Shown here one piece after another: positions 35,439 through 46,500 of a stretch of DNA of 64,000 nucleotides. The translations under genes and the position numbers were made by a program. The first letter of the stretch is position 1, and each line of letters begins with the position of its first letter. A model generated the notes under the pieces. It was not told the origin of the DNA. It searched no databases and saw nothing but the letters and a program-made list of their open reading frames with translations. Origin of the DNA: Paragordius varius (lineage: Eukaryota; Nematomorpha); contig OZ176051.1 in the NCBI GenBank assembly GCA_964247055.1, forward strand, positions 5,332,001 to 5,396,000. Direction: 5' to 3'.

Positions 35439-35726
35439 CAATAAAAATTGTAATTATACGGACAAAACATAAAAATATAAAGACAAATATTTTTTTCTAA
35501 AAGACAACCATACTTTTAAAACCTTAATTTTTTTAAATAAAAGTCATCTTTTTGAGTGGAAAAATATAAAATAGTAGAGTAAATTGGTAACATTTCATTT
35601 ATTAATTTCAAATTTGTAATAAAGTTTATGTAAAAACTATCACATTAAAAAGTATGGTTGATTTTCAGATCAAAATATTTGTCTTTATATTTTTACGTTT
35701 TGTTCGTATAATTTCAATTTTTACTG
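35439..35726. mobile_element. TA-target MITE, copy B of 14,051-14,317
   Basis: 288 bp flanked by TA on both sides; starts CAATAAAAATTGTAATTATA and ends CAATTTTTACTG. Internal CGGACAAAAC and GACAACCATACTTTTAAAAC arms are inverted on the right. Confidence 0.78.
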
Positions 35727-36534
35727 TAAATTTTTTTTTTACTACCAGAAATCTCAGATATAAATTAATAAAATCATAAGTCTGAAATACGAACAATTTC
35801 AAAATATAAAATTTTAAGCATTATGTGTCTGAATTAAAAATTGCCCTTTTATTCTAAAATTTAATTTTAATTTTAGGATTGCTTAGCATGTGGTCATAAA
35901 GAATTATATTTAACATTCAAGCCAACAGATAAAATAAACGACATAATACAACACCTAAAAGAAGATCAAACCTTGTATAAATTAACATTAATATACTTTT
36001 CTTTAGCATTAAAATTCTTAAATATTGTTTCTTTTTGATAGCCAATTAAAATCTCCATCTCTATATACGCACATTGATGGAAAACCTAAAACATTGTATG
36101 TATCAGATGTCAAAGATTTGGAATGTAAAACACGCTCTAATCTGCAAAGTTCTTTACAAGGTAATAAAACACATACTTTTTTAACAATTTTTTGATTTTT
36201 TAAATAATTTTGCATTTTTTTATTTTCTATATACAGTAAAACATTCCTTAATTAAAAAATATTATTCGTTTTAATATATATTATTATTATTATTAATACA
36301 AGTTTTTACATATTTAGTAGCTTGTTAAAATTTTTAAATTAATTTAAATAAATTTTTTATTAAATATGGATGGATAAAATAGATTTAAAAATTGAAGATA
36401 ATGCAGTATTAGAAGTGATGGATGTAACATCCCCAAGACCACTTTTATTTCGATTAAAATTCTGTCATGAACTCAAAAATGGAGATCATTTATTTTCAAA
36501 CACAAATTAAATAATTTGATATGTTTTATTATTA

Positions 36535-36930
36535 TACCATTTACAGTTCAAATTCACCCTTAAACAATTCAAATTCACCCGCGAACAATTCAAATTCACC
36601 CTTGAACAATTCAAATTCACCCTCGAACAATTCAAATTCACCCTAAAAATAAATTATGTGTTTTCGAACTAATATAACTCATTATTAATATAAAATATAT
36701 CTTTATGGCATAATTAATTATTTTTTTCAGTATTATTTTAATTTAAAACAAAATTTTATTTTTTAAAAATATATTAAAATATAGGTAATTTTTAATCTTA
36801 AAAAACATGTTATTTATTTGAGGGTGAATTTGAATTGTTCGAGGGTGAATTTGAATTGTTCAAGGGTGAATTTGAATTGTTCAAGGGTGAATTAGAATTG
36901 TTTAAGGGTGAATTTGAACTGTAAATGGTA
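36535..36930. mobile_element. MITE with five 21-bp iterons at each end
   Basis: Starts TACCATTTACAGTTC and ends with its complement. Each end carries five tandem copies of a 21-bp unit ACAATTCAAATTCACCCTTGA, inverted at the right end. TA is duplicated on both sides. Copy A (near 15,120-15,135) is a perfect empty site, so insertion followed the duplication. No coding capacity; TA target suggests Tc1/mariner-type mobilisation. An older relative is at 41,957-42,229. Confidence 0.9.
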
Positions 36931-37376
36931 TATTATCATACAATTTATTTGCAACATTTGTAAATAAATATTTATGTATAAATAAATAATTGATAATAAT
37001 CTTATATTTTATTTAATAAATAAATATTGACTATTTGTGGGTTTTATTTGTAATTATATAAATGTAAATATGTGAATGTGATGAGCGTGGGTGACATAAC
37101 GTCATAATTGCATATTTATTAAAATAAATTAAAAATAAATTTACACAGGTTTTACAAATAAGATTTTTGTAAAACAACTCTATAAATGTAAATTATGTTG
37201 ATATATTATTGTTTGACTATAAATTATATTTATTGTTGATATAACTTTTAACTGATTTTTTGAGCATTCATGCATTTCAATTTGGCATTGGGTATTCATC
37301 TGTACACATGTCGCTCCTATCATTTTCTGATATAATATCGCCTATTTAACGACAGATTAAAACAGAATATGTTAAG

Positions 37377-37703
37377 TAATACGTTTAGAATAGAGACGAC
37401 ATATGAATTAATAACTCAAATTAAGTACATTTATTAACTGATAGCTCAGTGTTGGTATAGGTGTATTTATATATTTTAGCAAGGATAAATTACAATAATA
37501 AATTAGAATACTATTTGTATCAAATACAATGTCATATAAAATATCCATATATATAATAGTCATTAGATTACTTATTAAATACAATGTCGTATAATTTAAG
37601 GTTATCAAGTTGGCAACTATAATTAGAATACTTGTACATACAATGTCATATAAATTATATAATAAAAAATAATAATATAACTTAAGGTTATAACCAATTA
37701 ACA
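37377..37703 (-). repeat. 3' LTR of the Ty3/gypsy element
   Basis: Minus-strand text starts TGTTAATTGGTTATAACC and ends CTAAACGTATTA; the gag-pol stop codon abuts it. Confidence 0.93.
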
Positions 37704-40700
37704 TTATCTTCCCCCTATAGTAAAGCGGTCTGGGGGTTTTCGCTGGCGTTGTGGGTACCTGGGTTTAGGCATGTCTATATTCGTTGTTGGAGCTACGTTA
37801 TTATCCTGTGTGGTTATGCCTATTGGCGATGGTTGTATATTATTGTTTATGGCTTCGAGATCTGGTGGAGTAGAGGTATATTCTTCGGAATTAATTGGTG
37901 TTTCGGGCGCTGGCGTGGTTGTTCTCGGACATTCCATTCTTTGTTTTAATTGATCAGCGTGTTTTCTAAGAACTCTGTCTGTTTCGTCTGTTACCATATA
38001 GGATAATGGACCCCGGCGTTCTAATATTTCCCCTGCCCTCCATCCTTTTTCTATTTCATTTTTTATAAAAACCTTCTCTCTTGGAACGAACTGGCGAGTC
38101 GGTTCTATTTCATTATCGATAAACTCAGTTGTTTGTGTTTTGAGCCATGACATCGGACCATTTGGGTGTCTCTTCAGAAAGACTTGTGATGGTGTATTCA
38201 TAATGGCACTGTGTGTTGAGTTTCGATAGCCATATAAAATCGTGTTGATTGCCTCGTGGGCATGCATTGTTTGCGTTTTCGTAGCTCTATATCTGAATTT
38301 GAGGGTTGCAATACATCTTTCAACCAATCCATTGGACTTGGGATGGTATGGACTCACTAAAATATGTTTTATATTAAGATTATGTAAGGTACTTCTAAAT
38401 TCATGGGATGTAAAGTATGGCCCATTATCAGTGACTATCTGTCTCGGAAAACCAAATCTGGCCATGTGTTTTTCTAAACAATTCAATAATTGTTGTGAGG
38501 TTATCGATTTGAGTAGATCCACCTCAACCCATCTTGAAGCGCTATCAATGGTAACTAACCAAAAATAACCATCTATGGGGCCGGCTATGTCGATGTGAAT
38601 TCTCTCCCACAACGCGGTGTTGAAATTCCATTTCCACGTTGGATTTTCCTTTATATTAGGCTTGTTTCTTTGACACGGTTCACATGTTTCTACAAAATTT
38701 TCTAAATCTTTTTCTAAGTTTGGCCAATATATGGATTGTCTTGCTTGTTGTTTCATCGATTGCGCTCCGTTATGTCCAGTATGTAGGAATTTCATTACGT
38801 CCCGCTGCAAAGATGTGGGTATTAGTAATCTGTCATTTACAAATAAAAGATTATAATATATTTGAATCTCATTTTTTACTTTCAGAAATTCCTTTATACT
38901 TGGATCACTCCAATCATTTGTTCTTATTGCTGATTTAAGTTTGTTTGCCAATGGATCTAACCTTATCTCCTCCTCCACTAATTCTTTACTTAGATTAAAT
39001 TTATTCATAGTTAAAAATTTTACCGTGTGTGATACCTCATCATCTTCATTTTGCACCTCCATGGTATTATCATTATTTGGTAATCTGGATAGAGCGTCGG
39101 CTAAGTTGTTTTGCCCTTTTTTATATTCGATTTCATAGTCGTATCCCGATGTTTTATAGATCCATCTAAGAAGTTTAGCATTATTAATATTTTGTAAATT
39201 TCGAGTTCGACCAAATAACCCGATTAGTGGTTTGTGGTCGGTTATAATTTTGAATTTTCTACCATATATAAATGGTTTAAATTTTTCTATAGCATACGTG
39301 ATAGCTTTTGCTTCTTTCTCTATTGTTGAATAATTGGTTTCGGCATCGGTACATTTGCGTGAAGCGTATGATATGGGACGCTTTCCTTCCGGGGTAATAT
39401 GTAGTAAGATCGCTCCAAATCCCTTGTTTGATGCGTCTGTTTCTATTAGTATTGGCCAATTTGGGTTATACGGTATTAATGTATTGTAATTTATCATTAG
39501 TTGTTTTGCGGATTGGAACTCCTCTTCTTCTATCTCGGTCCAGGCCCATGGTCTAATTGAACCTGTGTTTCTGTGGAGGTTGCATATCGCTTGATGGAGA
39601 TTTGGTATGAATCGTTCATGAAAGTTTAGCAGTCCTAAAAATGATCTTAGTTCTGTCTTATTGGTGGGTCTCGGACAATTGATCAAAGCTTGAATTTTGT
39701 CATTGGTGGGACGAATTCCATTCTTTGAAATTTCATATCCCATGTAATTGACAGATGAAACGGCAAGTTGCAATTTGTCTCGGCTCAGTTTCAACCCTGC
39801 AGCTTCCAATCGTTGCAATACCCTGGTCAATGTGGTGTCATGTTCGGTTCTTGTTTTACCTGATATTAATATGTCATCTAAATAGATACATATACCTGGT
39901 ATATCACCAATCAAATTATCCATGATTCGTTGAAATATATGAGGGGCCGTAGTCAACCCAAATGGAAGTCGTTGGTAACAATAAAAACCTTGATGGGTAG
40001 TTATGGTCAGTAGTGGTTGTGATGATTGTTTTATGGGAATTTGCAGGTAAGCATCCTTCAGGTCTAGTGACGTAAAAACTGTCCCTTGAGCTGTTCTTGA
40101 GATTAGTTCATCAAAGGTGGGGATTACATGAGAATCGGGTAGCAAATGAGGATTGAGGCTGATTCGAAAATCCGCACATATCCTTATTTGGCCATTTGGT
40201 TTTAATATATTTACTGTTGGTGTGGCCCACGATATTCGCTCCCTATTTGGGTCAATTTTTCTCAAGATACCTAGGTTTATCAATCTATCTAGTTCCTTTT
40301 CCACACGTTCTTGGAGGGGTAGGGGAACTCTCCTGCAAGGGTATATTTTGGGTGTTGCATTATTTTTTATCGCAATCGATACCTCCATATCCTTAAGACA
40401 GCCTAACCCGTCCGAGAACAACCTATTATACTGGTTATATATAGATTTATTAGTTATATTATTGATCATCACATTATCTGGTAAATTTAAAGCAAATGCA
40501 CGGATCCAAGGGAGACCAAAAATTAATGGCCGATCTCCCTCGGTTACAAAACATTCAAGGGTTTTTGTCATACCGTTCATTGTTACGCGCAATTCTGTTT
40601 TACCCATGGTTGGGATAGTTTCATTATTGTATGTGGATAGTCTTTGTCCTACCTCCAGTCGTGGTTGTCCTGTTGATTTCCAGCATCTCTCATTGATAAC

Positions 40701-41507
40701 TGTCACATCCGCACCGGTGTCAAACAACATTGATGTTTCTATTCCGTTAAGTTGCACTGTTATCGTTGGGCCCATCCCCGTTGAATTTGTCACTGCCCGA
40801 ATACCTGGTTTGGTGGGATATTTGGTTCGGCAATACTTTGCAAAATGGGTGTATTTTCCGCACTTATAGCATCGTTGACCCTTTGCACTGCATTTATCGA
40901 TTGCATGACATTTCCCACATCTTTGGCAGTCTCTTTGGTGTATGGTTCTTTCTTGGCGGATTTTTAGCACCTTCGGTTCAATCACTTCGAGGGAATGCGC
41001 CATATCAATTACCATTTGTAGTGACACTGGTTCGCCTTCATTTTGGCCCGTGGGGAATCTTATATGTAATTCCCGTTCTAGGATTGGCATATTTAGTCCT
41101 ATCAAGAAAACATCTCTTAATAAGTATGAGATATTGCCTTCAAAATCACAATCGTCAGCTAGTACTTTTAATCTTTCCATATAACTCATGATTGGTTCGC
41201 CTTCTTGTCTGGTTGTTTTAAAGAATTCTTTACGACTCAGCCATATGCTTTTGTCCGGGGCAAAGATTTGCATTGCCAATTTTTGAATTTGAGCCCATGT
41301 CATCTCCTCTATTTTCGTAGGAAACGCTTGGTTTTCCAGTTTAGAGATTGTGCGTAGTCCTGCATAGGCCAGGAATAAGTTTTTTAATATTTCATCATTT
41401 GGATTAATGTTTTTAGCGATTAAGATACGATTCACGTGCTTTAAGTATTGTTTAAAATTAGTGTTTGGATCGTATTCGTTAATACTGATTTTGGAAATTT
41501 CGTCCAT
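37704..41507 (-). CDS. Gag-Pol polyprotein of the Ty3/gypsy element
   Basis: Single frame of about 1,267 residues from the ATG at 41,507. In order: a gag-like region, a CCHC zinc knuckle pair, an aspartic protease with LFDTGADVTVI, reverse transcriptase with YLDDILI, RNase H, an integrase with HHCC zinc finger and DDE core, and a GPY-like tail. The domain order PR-RT-RH-IN is that of Ty3/gypsy (Metaviridae). No separate envelope frame is present. I cannot place it in a named clade with confidence. Confidence 0.93.
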   Translation of the reverse strand: MDEISKISINEYDPNTNFKQYLKHVNRILIAKNINPNDEILKNLFLAYAGLRTISKLENQAFPTKIEEMTWAQIQKLAMQIFAPDKSIWLSRKEFFKTTRQEGEPIMSYMERLKVLADDCDFEGNISYLLRDVFLIGLNMPILERELHIRFPTGQNEGEPVSLQMVIDMAHSLEVIEPKVLKIRQERTIHQRDCQRCGKCHAIDKCSAKGQRCYKCGKYTHFAKYCRTKYPTKPGIRAVTNSTGMGPTITVQLNGIETSMLFDTGADVTVINERCWKSTGQPRLEVGQRLSTYNNETIPTMGKTELRVTMNGMTKTLECFVTEGDRPLIFGLPWIRAFALNLPDNVMINNITNKSIYNQYNRLFSDGLGCLKDMEVSIAIKNNATPKIYPCRRVPLPLQERVEKELDRLINLGILRKIDPNRERISWATPTVNILKPNGQIRICADFRISLNPHLLPDSHVIPTFDELISRTAQGTVFTSLDLKDAYLQIPIKQSSQPLLTITTHQGFYCYQRLPFGLTTAPHIFQRIMDNLIGDIPGICIYLDDILISGKTRTEHDTTLTRVLQRLEAAGLKLSRDKLQLAVSSVNYMGYEISKNGIRPTNDKIQALINCPRPTNKTELRSFLGLLNFHERFIPNLHQAICNLHRNTGSIRPWAWTEIEEEEFQSAKQLMINYNTLIPYNPNWPILIETDASNKGFGAILLHITPEGKRPISYASRKCTDAETNYSTIEKEAKAITYAIEKFKPFIYGRKFKIITDHKPLIGLFGRTRNLQNINNAKLLRWIYKTSGYDYEIEYKKGQNNLADALSRLPNNDNTMEVQNEDDEVSHTVKFLTMNKFNLSKELVEEEIRLDPLANKLKSAIRTNDWSDPSIKEFLKVKNEIQIYYNLLFVNDRLLIPTSLQRDVMKFLHTGHNGAQSMKQQARQSIYWPNLEKDLENFVETCEPCQRNKPNIKENPTWKWNFNTALWERIHIDIAGPIDGYFWLVTIDSASRWVEVDLLKSITSQQLLNCLEKHMARFGFPRQIVTDNGPYFTSHEFRSTLHNLNIKHILVSPYHPKSNGLVERCIATLKFRYRATKTQTMHAHEAINTILYGYRNSTHSAIMNTPSQVFLKRHPNGPMSWLKTQTTEFIDNEIEPTRQFVPREKVFIKNEIEKGWRAGEILERRGPLSYMVTDETDRVLRKHADQLKQRMECPRTTTPAPETPINSEEYTSTPPDLEAINNNIQPSPIGITTQDNNVAPTTNIDMPKPRYPQRQRKPPDRFTIGGR

Positions 41508-41519
41508 TAACGGCACCAA

Positions 41520-41848
41520 TAATACGTTTAGAATAGAGACGACATATGAATTAATAACTCAAATTAAGTACATTTATTAACTGATAGCTCAGTGTTGGTA
41601 TAGGTGTATTTATATATTTTAGCAAGGATAAATTACAATAATAAATTAGAATACTATTTGTATCAAATACAATGTCATATAAAATATCCATATATATATA
41701 ATAGTCATTAGATTACTTATTAAATACAATGTCGTATAATTTAAGGTTATCAAGTTGGCAACTATAATTAGAATACTTGTACATACAATGTCATATAAAT
41801 TATATAATAAAAAATAATAATATAACTTAAGGTTATAACCAATTAACA
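41520..41848 (-). repeat. 5' LTR of the Ty3/gypsy element
   Basis: Near-identical to 37,377-37,703. The right flank TTAAGCTTTAA continues the copy A sequence across the insertion point. Confidence 0.93.
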
Positions 41849-41956
41849 TTAAGCTTTAAAAAATTTAAATAAAAAAACACATATTTTATATCCATAATTA
41901 ATATGTAATAAAAGAGCGATAATTATATATAAATATTTAGTTATAGGACCTATATA

Positions 41957-42229
41957 TATCATTTACACCCTTGAACCCCAAAATAAATTGTTTTTGATAT
42001 TAAAAATTCCCTATATTTATTTATTCAAAAATGAAATTTTGCAAATGTATAATACACAAAAAATAATAAACTATGTCATAAAATAATATTTTATATAAAT
42101 GATGACATTGGCCCAAAAAAGCATAATTTAGTATTATGATAAATTTAAAATGTTTAGGGTTCGATGGTATATATGAAATGTTCAAGGAAAATTTGAAGTG
42201 TTCTAGGGTGAATTAGAGTGTAAATGTTA
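41957..42229. mobile_element. Old iteron-bearing MITE at the TRPM 3' end
   Basis: Ends ATCATTTACAC and GTGTAAATGTTA, with worn 21-bp iterons (TCTAGGGTGAATTAGAGTGT) on the right. Related to 36,535-36,930 but diverged. The left end is shared with copy A (15,700s), so it predates the duplication. It finishes about 10 bp from the TRPM stop codon and so probably supplies that gene's 3' UTR. Confidence 0.6.
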
Positions 42230-42238
42230 AATATCAAA

Positions 42239-43583
42239 TTAGTATACAGCCATATTAGTTATATGGGCCTTTATTCTCAAAATTAAAACTAAAGGACAAT
42301 TTAAACAAGAAGAAACAAAAAAATTATTGGCACATTTCCCTATTAACAAATTAAAATTACTGTATATTATACTTGTTTCGAAAGACGCATCCTGGGGAAT
42401 CGTTAAGGATTTTGCGCGTGTTAAAGAACGATGGTTGAAGACATGACTTGTAGTTGTGCCATTAATATCACACGTATAAAATTGGTTTTGTGATTTAGCC
42501 GATTTATTTACACTATTTTTAACATTTCGATTTTTATAGGGTAAGTCTTGAAAGACTTCTTCCTGGTTTAAGAGGGTATGGTGTTCGTTTTTGGCTTTGG
42601 TTGTAATGATATGAGCATTCATAAGATCTGTGTTATGCTTTAATTGAGTCGTGAGTTGTAAATGTTTATCCTCCAAATCAGAAACTTTGTCCCCAATCTG
42701 TTCAAATAAATGGAGTGTTTTTATAACCCGATTTTCTAGACTGGCCTGGGTGAGTGCCTCTTTCTCACATAATAAATCATCCAAACAACTTTTTTCAAAA
42801 TCGTGTAATCGTTTTACTTCGTCTTCGGATAAGTATAGCTCTAAAGTTGGCAATTAAAAATATTAGCATTAGATTTTTTGAAATGTTTAGAGCATTATAT
42901 TCCCAATATATGAAACGGTGTGAATTAACAATAGGGTCACATGTCTATGAAAGCGTTTCAATATCAAGTAGGCATTAAGATGTAAACTATTGTAATTTAT
43001 AGTTGATAATAAAAAAAGATGCAATATTAATTTCAATTAATTATTATATAATTTCTACACTCAAAAAATAATGGATATCCTTTTAAATTAACAAATCTCT
43101 CTATAAAAGAAAAAATTCTTACTTAATCCATAATCAAAAGTTGCATCTGACGAGGACCACCAAGACGTTTTACGTAAATGAAGCATTCCATCTTTTTCCC
43201 CGCCATTATATTTTTTGTCACCGTATTCAGGCTTTGATGGTTGTGAATTATCATCTGTTTTATGATCGTTATTATTGGATTTATCCATCGAATAATTTGG
43301 ATTAATAAGATTGCCTCCATTAACAGACAAATAATTCTTCGTTTTTATCTCCTCAGTCTCATTAAATTTTGTGGTGTCAGAAGGTGGTGGTGAATGAGCC
43401 AATAACTTTGCCGCTTGTGCTAATTTATGTCGGAAAATGATGTATTTGTAAGCCCGATAAATGTGACAAATTGCTATGAAGGGTGGTGGTAATAACGGTT
43501 TCATTTCATACTCTATGGTTAAATTAAAACGACCAAATTTCCAGATTTGATGGGAAATTGCGCTAACTTGAATGAATGTGTGG
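42239..43583 (-). other. TRPM exons 33-34: TRP helix and coiled coil
   Basis: Exon 43123-43583 carries the TRP-helix region ([20 protein letters not shown], then PLLPPP) and a Ser/Asn-rich tail. Exon 42239-42840 starts [20 protein letters not shown] and continues as a heptad coiled coil for tetramer assembly, then a tail with RSLTRAKSL. The last ~40 residues before the stop at 42,239 are hydrophobic and may be retained intron sequence (see the possible 33-bp intron 42,340-42,372). Confidence 0.88.
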
Positions 43584-46500
43584 CTAAATATAATAATAAT
43601 AATAATCAAACAAAAATATATATGGTCAAACCTTTTTAATAACCTACTAAACACCGGACTAAAATTTGACAAAAAAATTATTACATTAAAAATTGCAATT
43701 ATACGGACAAAACGTAAAAATATAAAGACAAATATTTTTTTCTAAGGATAACCATGCCTTTTAAATCTTGAGTTATCATAATATATCTGATTGTTTTAAA
43801 CTGCAAATTATATAATGGATTGTGTTCCCAAGAAACATCTCTATATCATACTTTATAGTTTAAATAAATTTCAAAAAGTATGTTGTCTTTGTATTTTTAC
43901 GTTTTGTCCGTATAATTTCAGTTTTTACAGTATTTAAAAGAAATATAATTATCATTGGTTAGTATAATATTTTTGTGGAAAAAATCCGCATATAAATGTT
44001 TCTGCTACTAAATATGTAAAATTGGTTATATGATAAGTTAGCGTTTTAAGGATAAACATTAAATTCCATACAAAATTGATCTATTATTATCATATGCCGT
44101 TCAAAGATTGACTGTGTTTTTATTCTTAAAAACAAAATTTCCACAACATTGACCAATGCCAATAATAGCAAAAAAAAGTATTACTTAAATACGGCTATGA
44201 GAAGATTGACAAGAAGAATATTTGTGACTAACAAGTAAAGAGCCATCAAAGCTGGAGTAATCCAATCACCGGCAATACATGGTGGGGTATTATGTGTTCC
44301 ACAATCAGCTATTGAAAAACAATAAAATACATGAATTGTATATGAAATTTTATTACGATATAATAGCAAAAAAGTTTAAAGTGGGAAAAAATGTTTATTT
44401 AATTACGACTAATGGGTAATTTAACACTATACACTTGCTGTGTGAAAATAATTGTTTGCTAAAATAGCTATATATTAATCCGATTAAACTTATGATATCT
44501 AGTTTTATATCAACCATCTTCATTATATATTTAGATGAAATTACAATGCTATTGTAAAGACGACAACTTTTTTTCGAAAATTTAAACCTCAAAAAAGCCG
44601 TAATGAACCAAAGTAATAAACATTCAAAAGTTTGAACATAAGAATATTTTGTATTATAAATCAAATAAATATAAATAAATTTATACGATTGATATCAGGG
44701 GCAAACACTTCACCATACATCATCCAATACGGTTGATAAAAAATGTCAACAAATATACGGAATTTGGGGACAGCCAATGGATTTCGTATGGCATATCTTG
44801 CGATGCCAAACGAAGCCATAATAACAACCATTATAAGTACAAATATGGCCATATCCATCATCTATATTTTGTTGATAAAAAAATAAGGCGCTAATATGAA
44901 TGATCAGTTTTCTTAAACCACTACCAAAAAGTAAAAGTGTGTCGATTTTGATTAAAATCTGGCTGAGCCTCAACTATTTTTATACATTCCATCTTTTAAA
45001 ATATGGCATTAATGTGTTTTATCCCATATGGTATAATTCTAATCATATAGGTAGGATTCATAGTGAATTAAGCATAATAAAATATGGGTGACTTTATAAT
45101 AAATGATACTTTTTACCGTCTTTAAAACAAATTCTTCAAATTTTTTTACAGTTTCTCCAAAAATATTAATTGCCATTTTAATAAGGTTATAAATAAAAAA
45201 TTTTTTTAAAAAAAAACTAAAATCTTTAACCATTTTTCCAATCATAACGACATATGGGCCGAGGTATTTGTTACATGATATAATATCCAGGATGCGTATA
45301 TACCAAAAAATAGCGGAAAGCGCTAAGAAAAACCGTCCCCAAATCAAACAAAACTTGACACGATGCACGAAATCAAGGGTTAAGGGGAAAATCTTGTGTT
45401 TACGATAAGCATTCCATGTCCGTATATACAATTCGTTAAGGCTAAAACAAAAAAAATGTTACAGTATGATTAAAAATAAATGCTCTGGTTTTTTATCAAA
45501 TATGGTCAGATAGCATTTTATATTGGAAAACAGGTAAAAGCGAGATATATTTTTCGATGCATTTAAGGCAATAATATTGCTCTTTACTGTAAATGATAGA
45601 TGGCTATGAGATTAAATTACAAACATTTAATAAATTTTTTTGGCAATATATAAAATAATAAAGTTACTTTATATCTGCGGCCATTTTAAACATAAATCCA
45701 AACATAAAGAGTATGAAAGCGCATAAGCATAGGATATTCCAAAGATTGCTAAACCTGTTATTAAAATTATAAATTAATTTATAAATAATCTGTAAATATA
45801 TATATTTCATGAAAATTATTCGATTAAATTGTGTTGCAAATCCAATTAACACATTAAATATTATAACATAAATGTGAACTAACAATACAACGTTTAAAGC
45901 GCTAAAAACGAACTACGAATCACAAAAAAATCATAAATATTAATTATATTTTTTGATAAATATATATGAAAGGATTTAATAAATTATCTTATTCCTTCAA
46001 ATTGATATTCTATTATAAAATAATAATTAGCTATCCTAAATATCCCAATATATTCCTTAACATTTTTCATGATTTCATCTATAGAGGAAAAAACTAAAAT
46101 TTACCATAATTTAGTTTTTTGAGTAAATCCAACAGCCTCGCTTGCAATGGCTTCTCGTATCTTTTCACAGGCAAAAGTTAACACGTAAAGTAGAACGAAA
46201 ATTTCCATCCATGATGAAAATACTCCAATATGATGTGTAAGGATTTGAGATTCCACCAAAAACGAAGGATAAGATGAATTAAGATACTAAATAAAAATTA
46301 TATGTATTAACTCACTATACAGCAGTAAAAACATATTGAAATCATAACGACAAAATCTAACCAAATAAAAGAAAGATTTTTTTGTGCAAACATATTTTCT
46401 TAAAGATTAAGGATTACAATTGTCATTATTCCTTATTTTGCAAAACAAAAAGATTGGGAAGGGTTTTAAAGAACAATGTTAAAAAATTAGGGTAGCCTTA

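Larger units (their letters stand above)
32922..36510 (+). pseudogene. UBA3: Partial second copy of UBA3 (exons 7-14)
   Basis: Exons 32922-33024, 33333-33443, 33965-34018, 34428-34464, 35324-35405, 35877-35974, 36042-36160 and 36383-36510 have exactly the same lengths and phases as the full gene. No stop or frameshift is seen and all splice sites are kept. The copy has the catalytic-Cys and ubiquitin-fold regions but lacks exons 1-6 with the nucleotide-binding fold, so it cannot be a working E1 by itself. I count 14 differences from copy A over about 732 bp, 8 of them silent, whereas introns differ by several percent and many indels. No start codon or promoter is evident upstream; the flanking sequence is the GLB1 fragment. 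Either recently dead, or kept as a partial protein or by gene conversion. Confidence 0.88.
37377..41848 (-). mobile_element. Ty3/gypsy LTR retrotransposon, looks whole and young
   Basis: LTRs at 37,377-37,703 (327 bp) and 41,520-41,848 (329 bp) are identical except for a 2-bp difference in a TA microsatellite. A 5-bp target duplication TTAAG flanks the element (37,372-37,376 and 41,849-41,853), and the empty site is kept in duplicate A. It lies on the minus strand, so the 5' LTR is the right one. A primer-binding-like TGGTGCCG follows the 5' LTR directly. One long reading frame fills the interior. It appears whole; near-identical LTRs indicate a very recent insertion. Confidence 0.95.
32275..46270. 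repeat. Segmental duplication, right copy (B)
   Basis: Collinear with 10,988-17,118. It starts at AGATTGGAACTTACGTAGCC in UBA3 intron 6, directly against GLB1 exon 3, and continues through UBA3 exons 7-14, the convergent spacer and TRPM exons up to the S2 exon. Inserted only here: the iteron MITE 36,535-36,930 and the LTR element 37,377-41,848. Present only here: TRPM pore and C-terminal exons (42,239-44,861). Confidence 0.9.

Noticed and set aside
36535-36930. CRISPR-like direct repeats
   Set aside because: Units are contiguous 21-bp tandem copies without unique spacers, inverted at the other end, in a eukaryotic intergenic region with a clean TA insertion scar.
37749-41191. Several plus-strand open frames of 60-238 codons
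   Set aside because: Antisense shadows of the long gag-pol frame.
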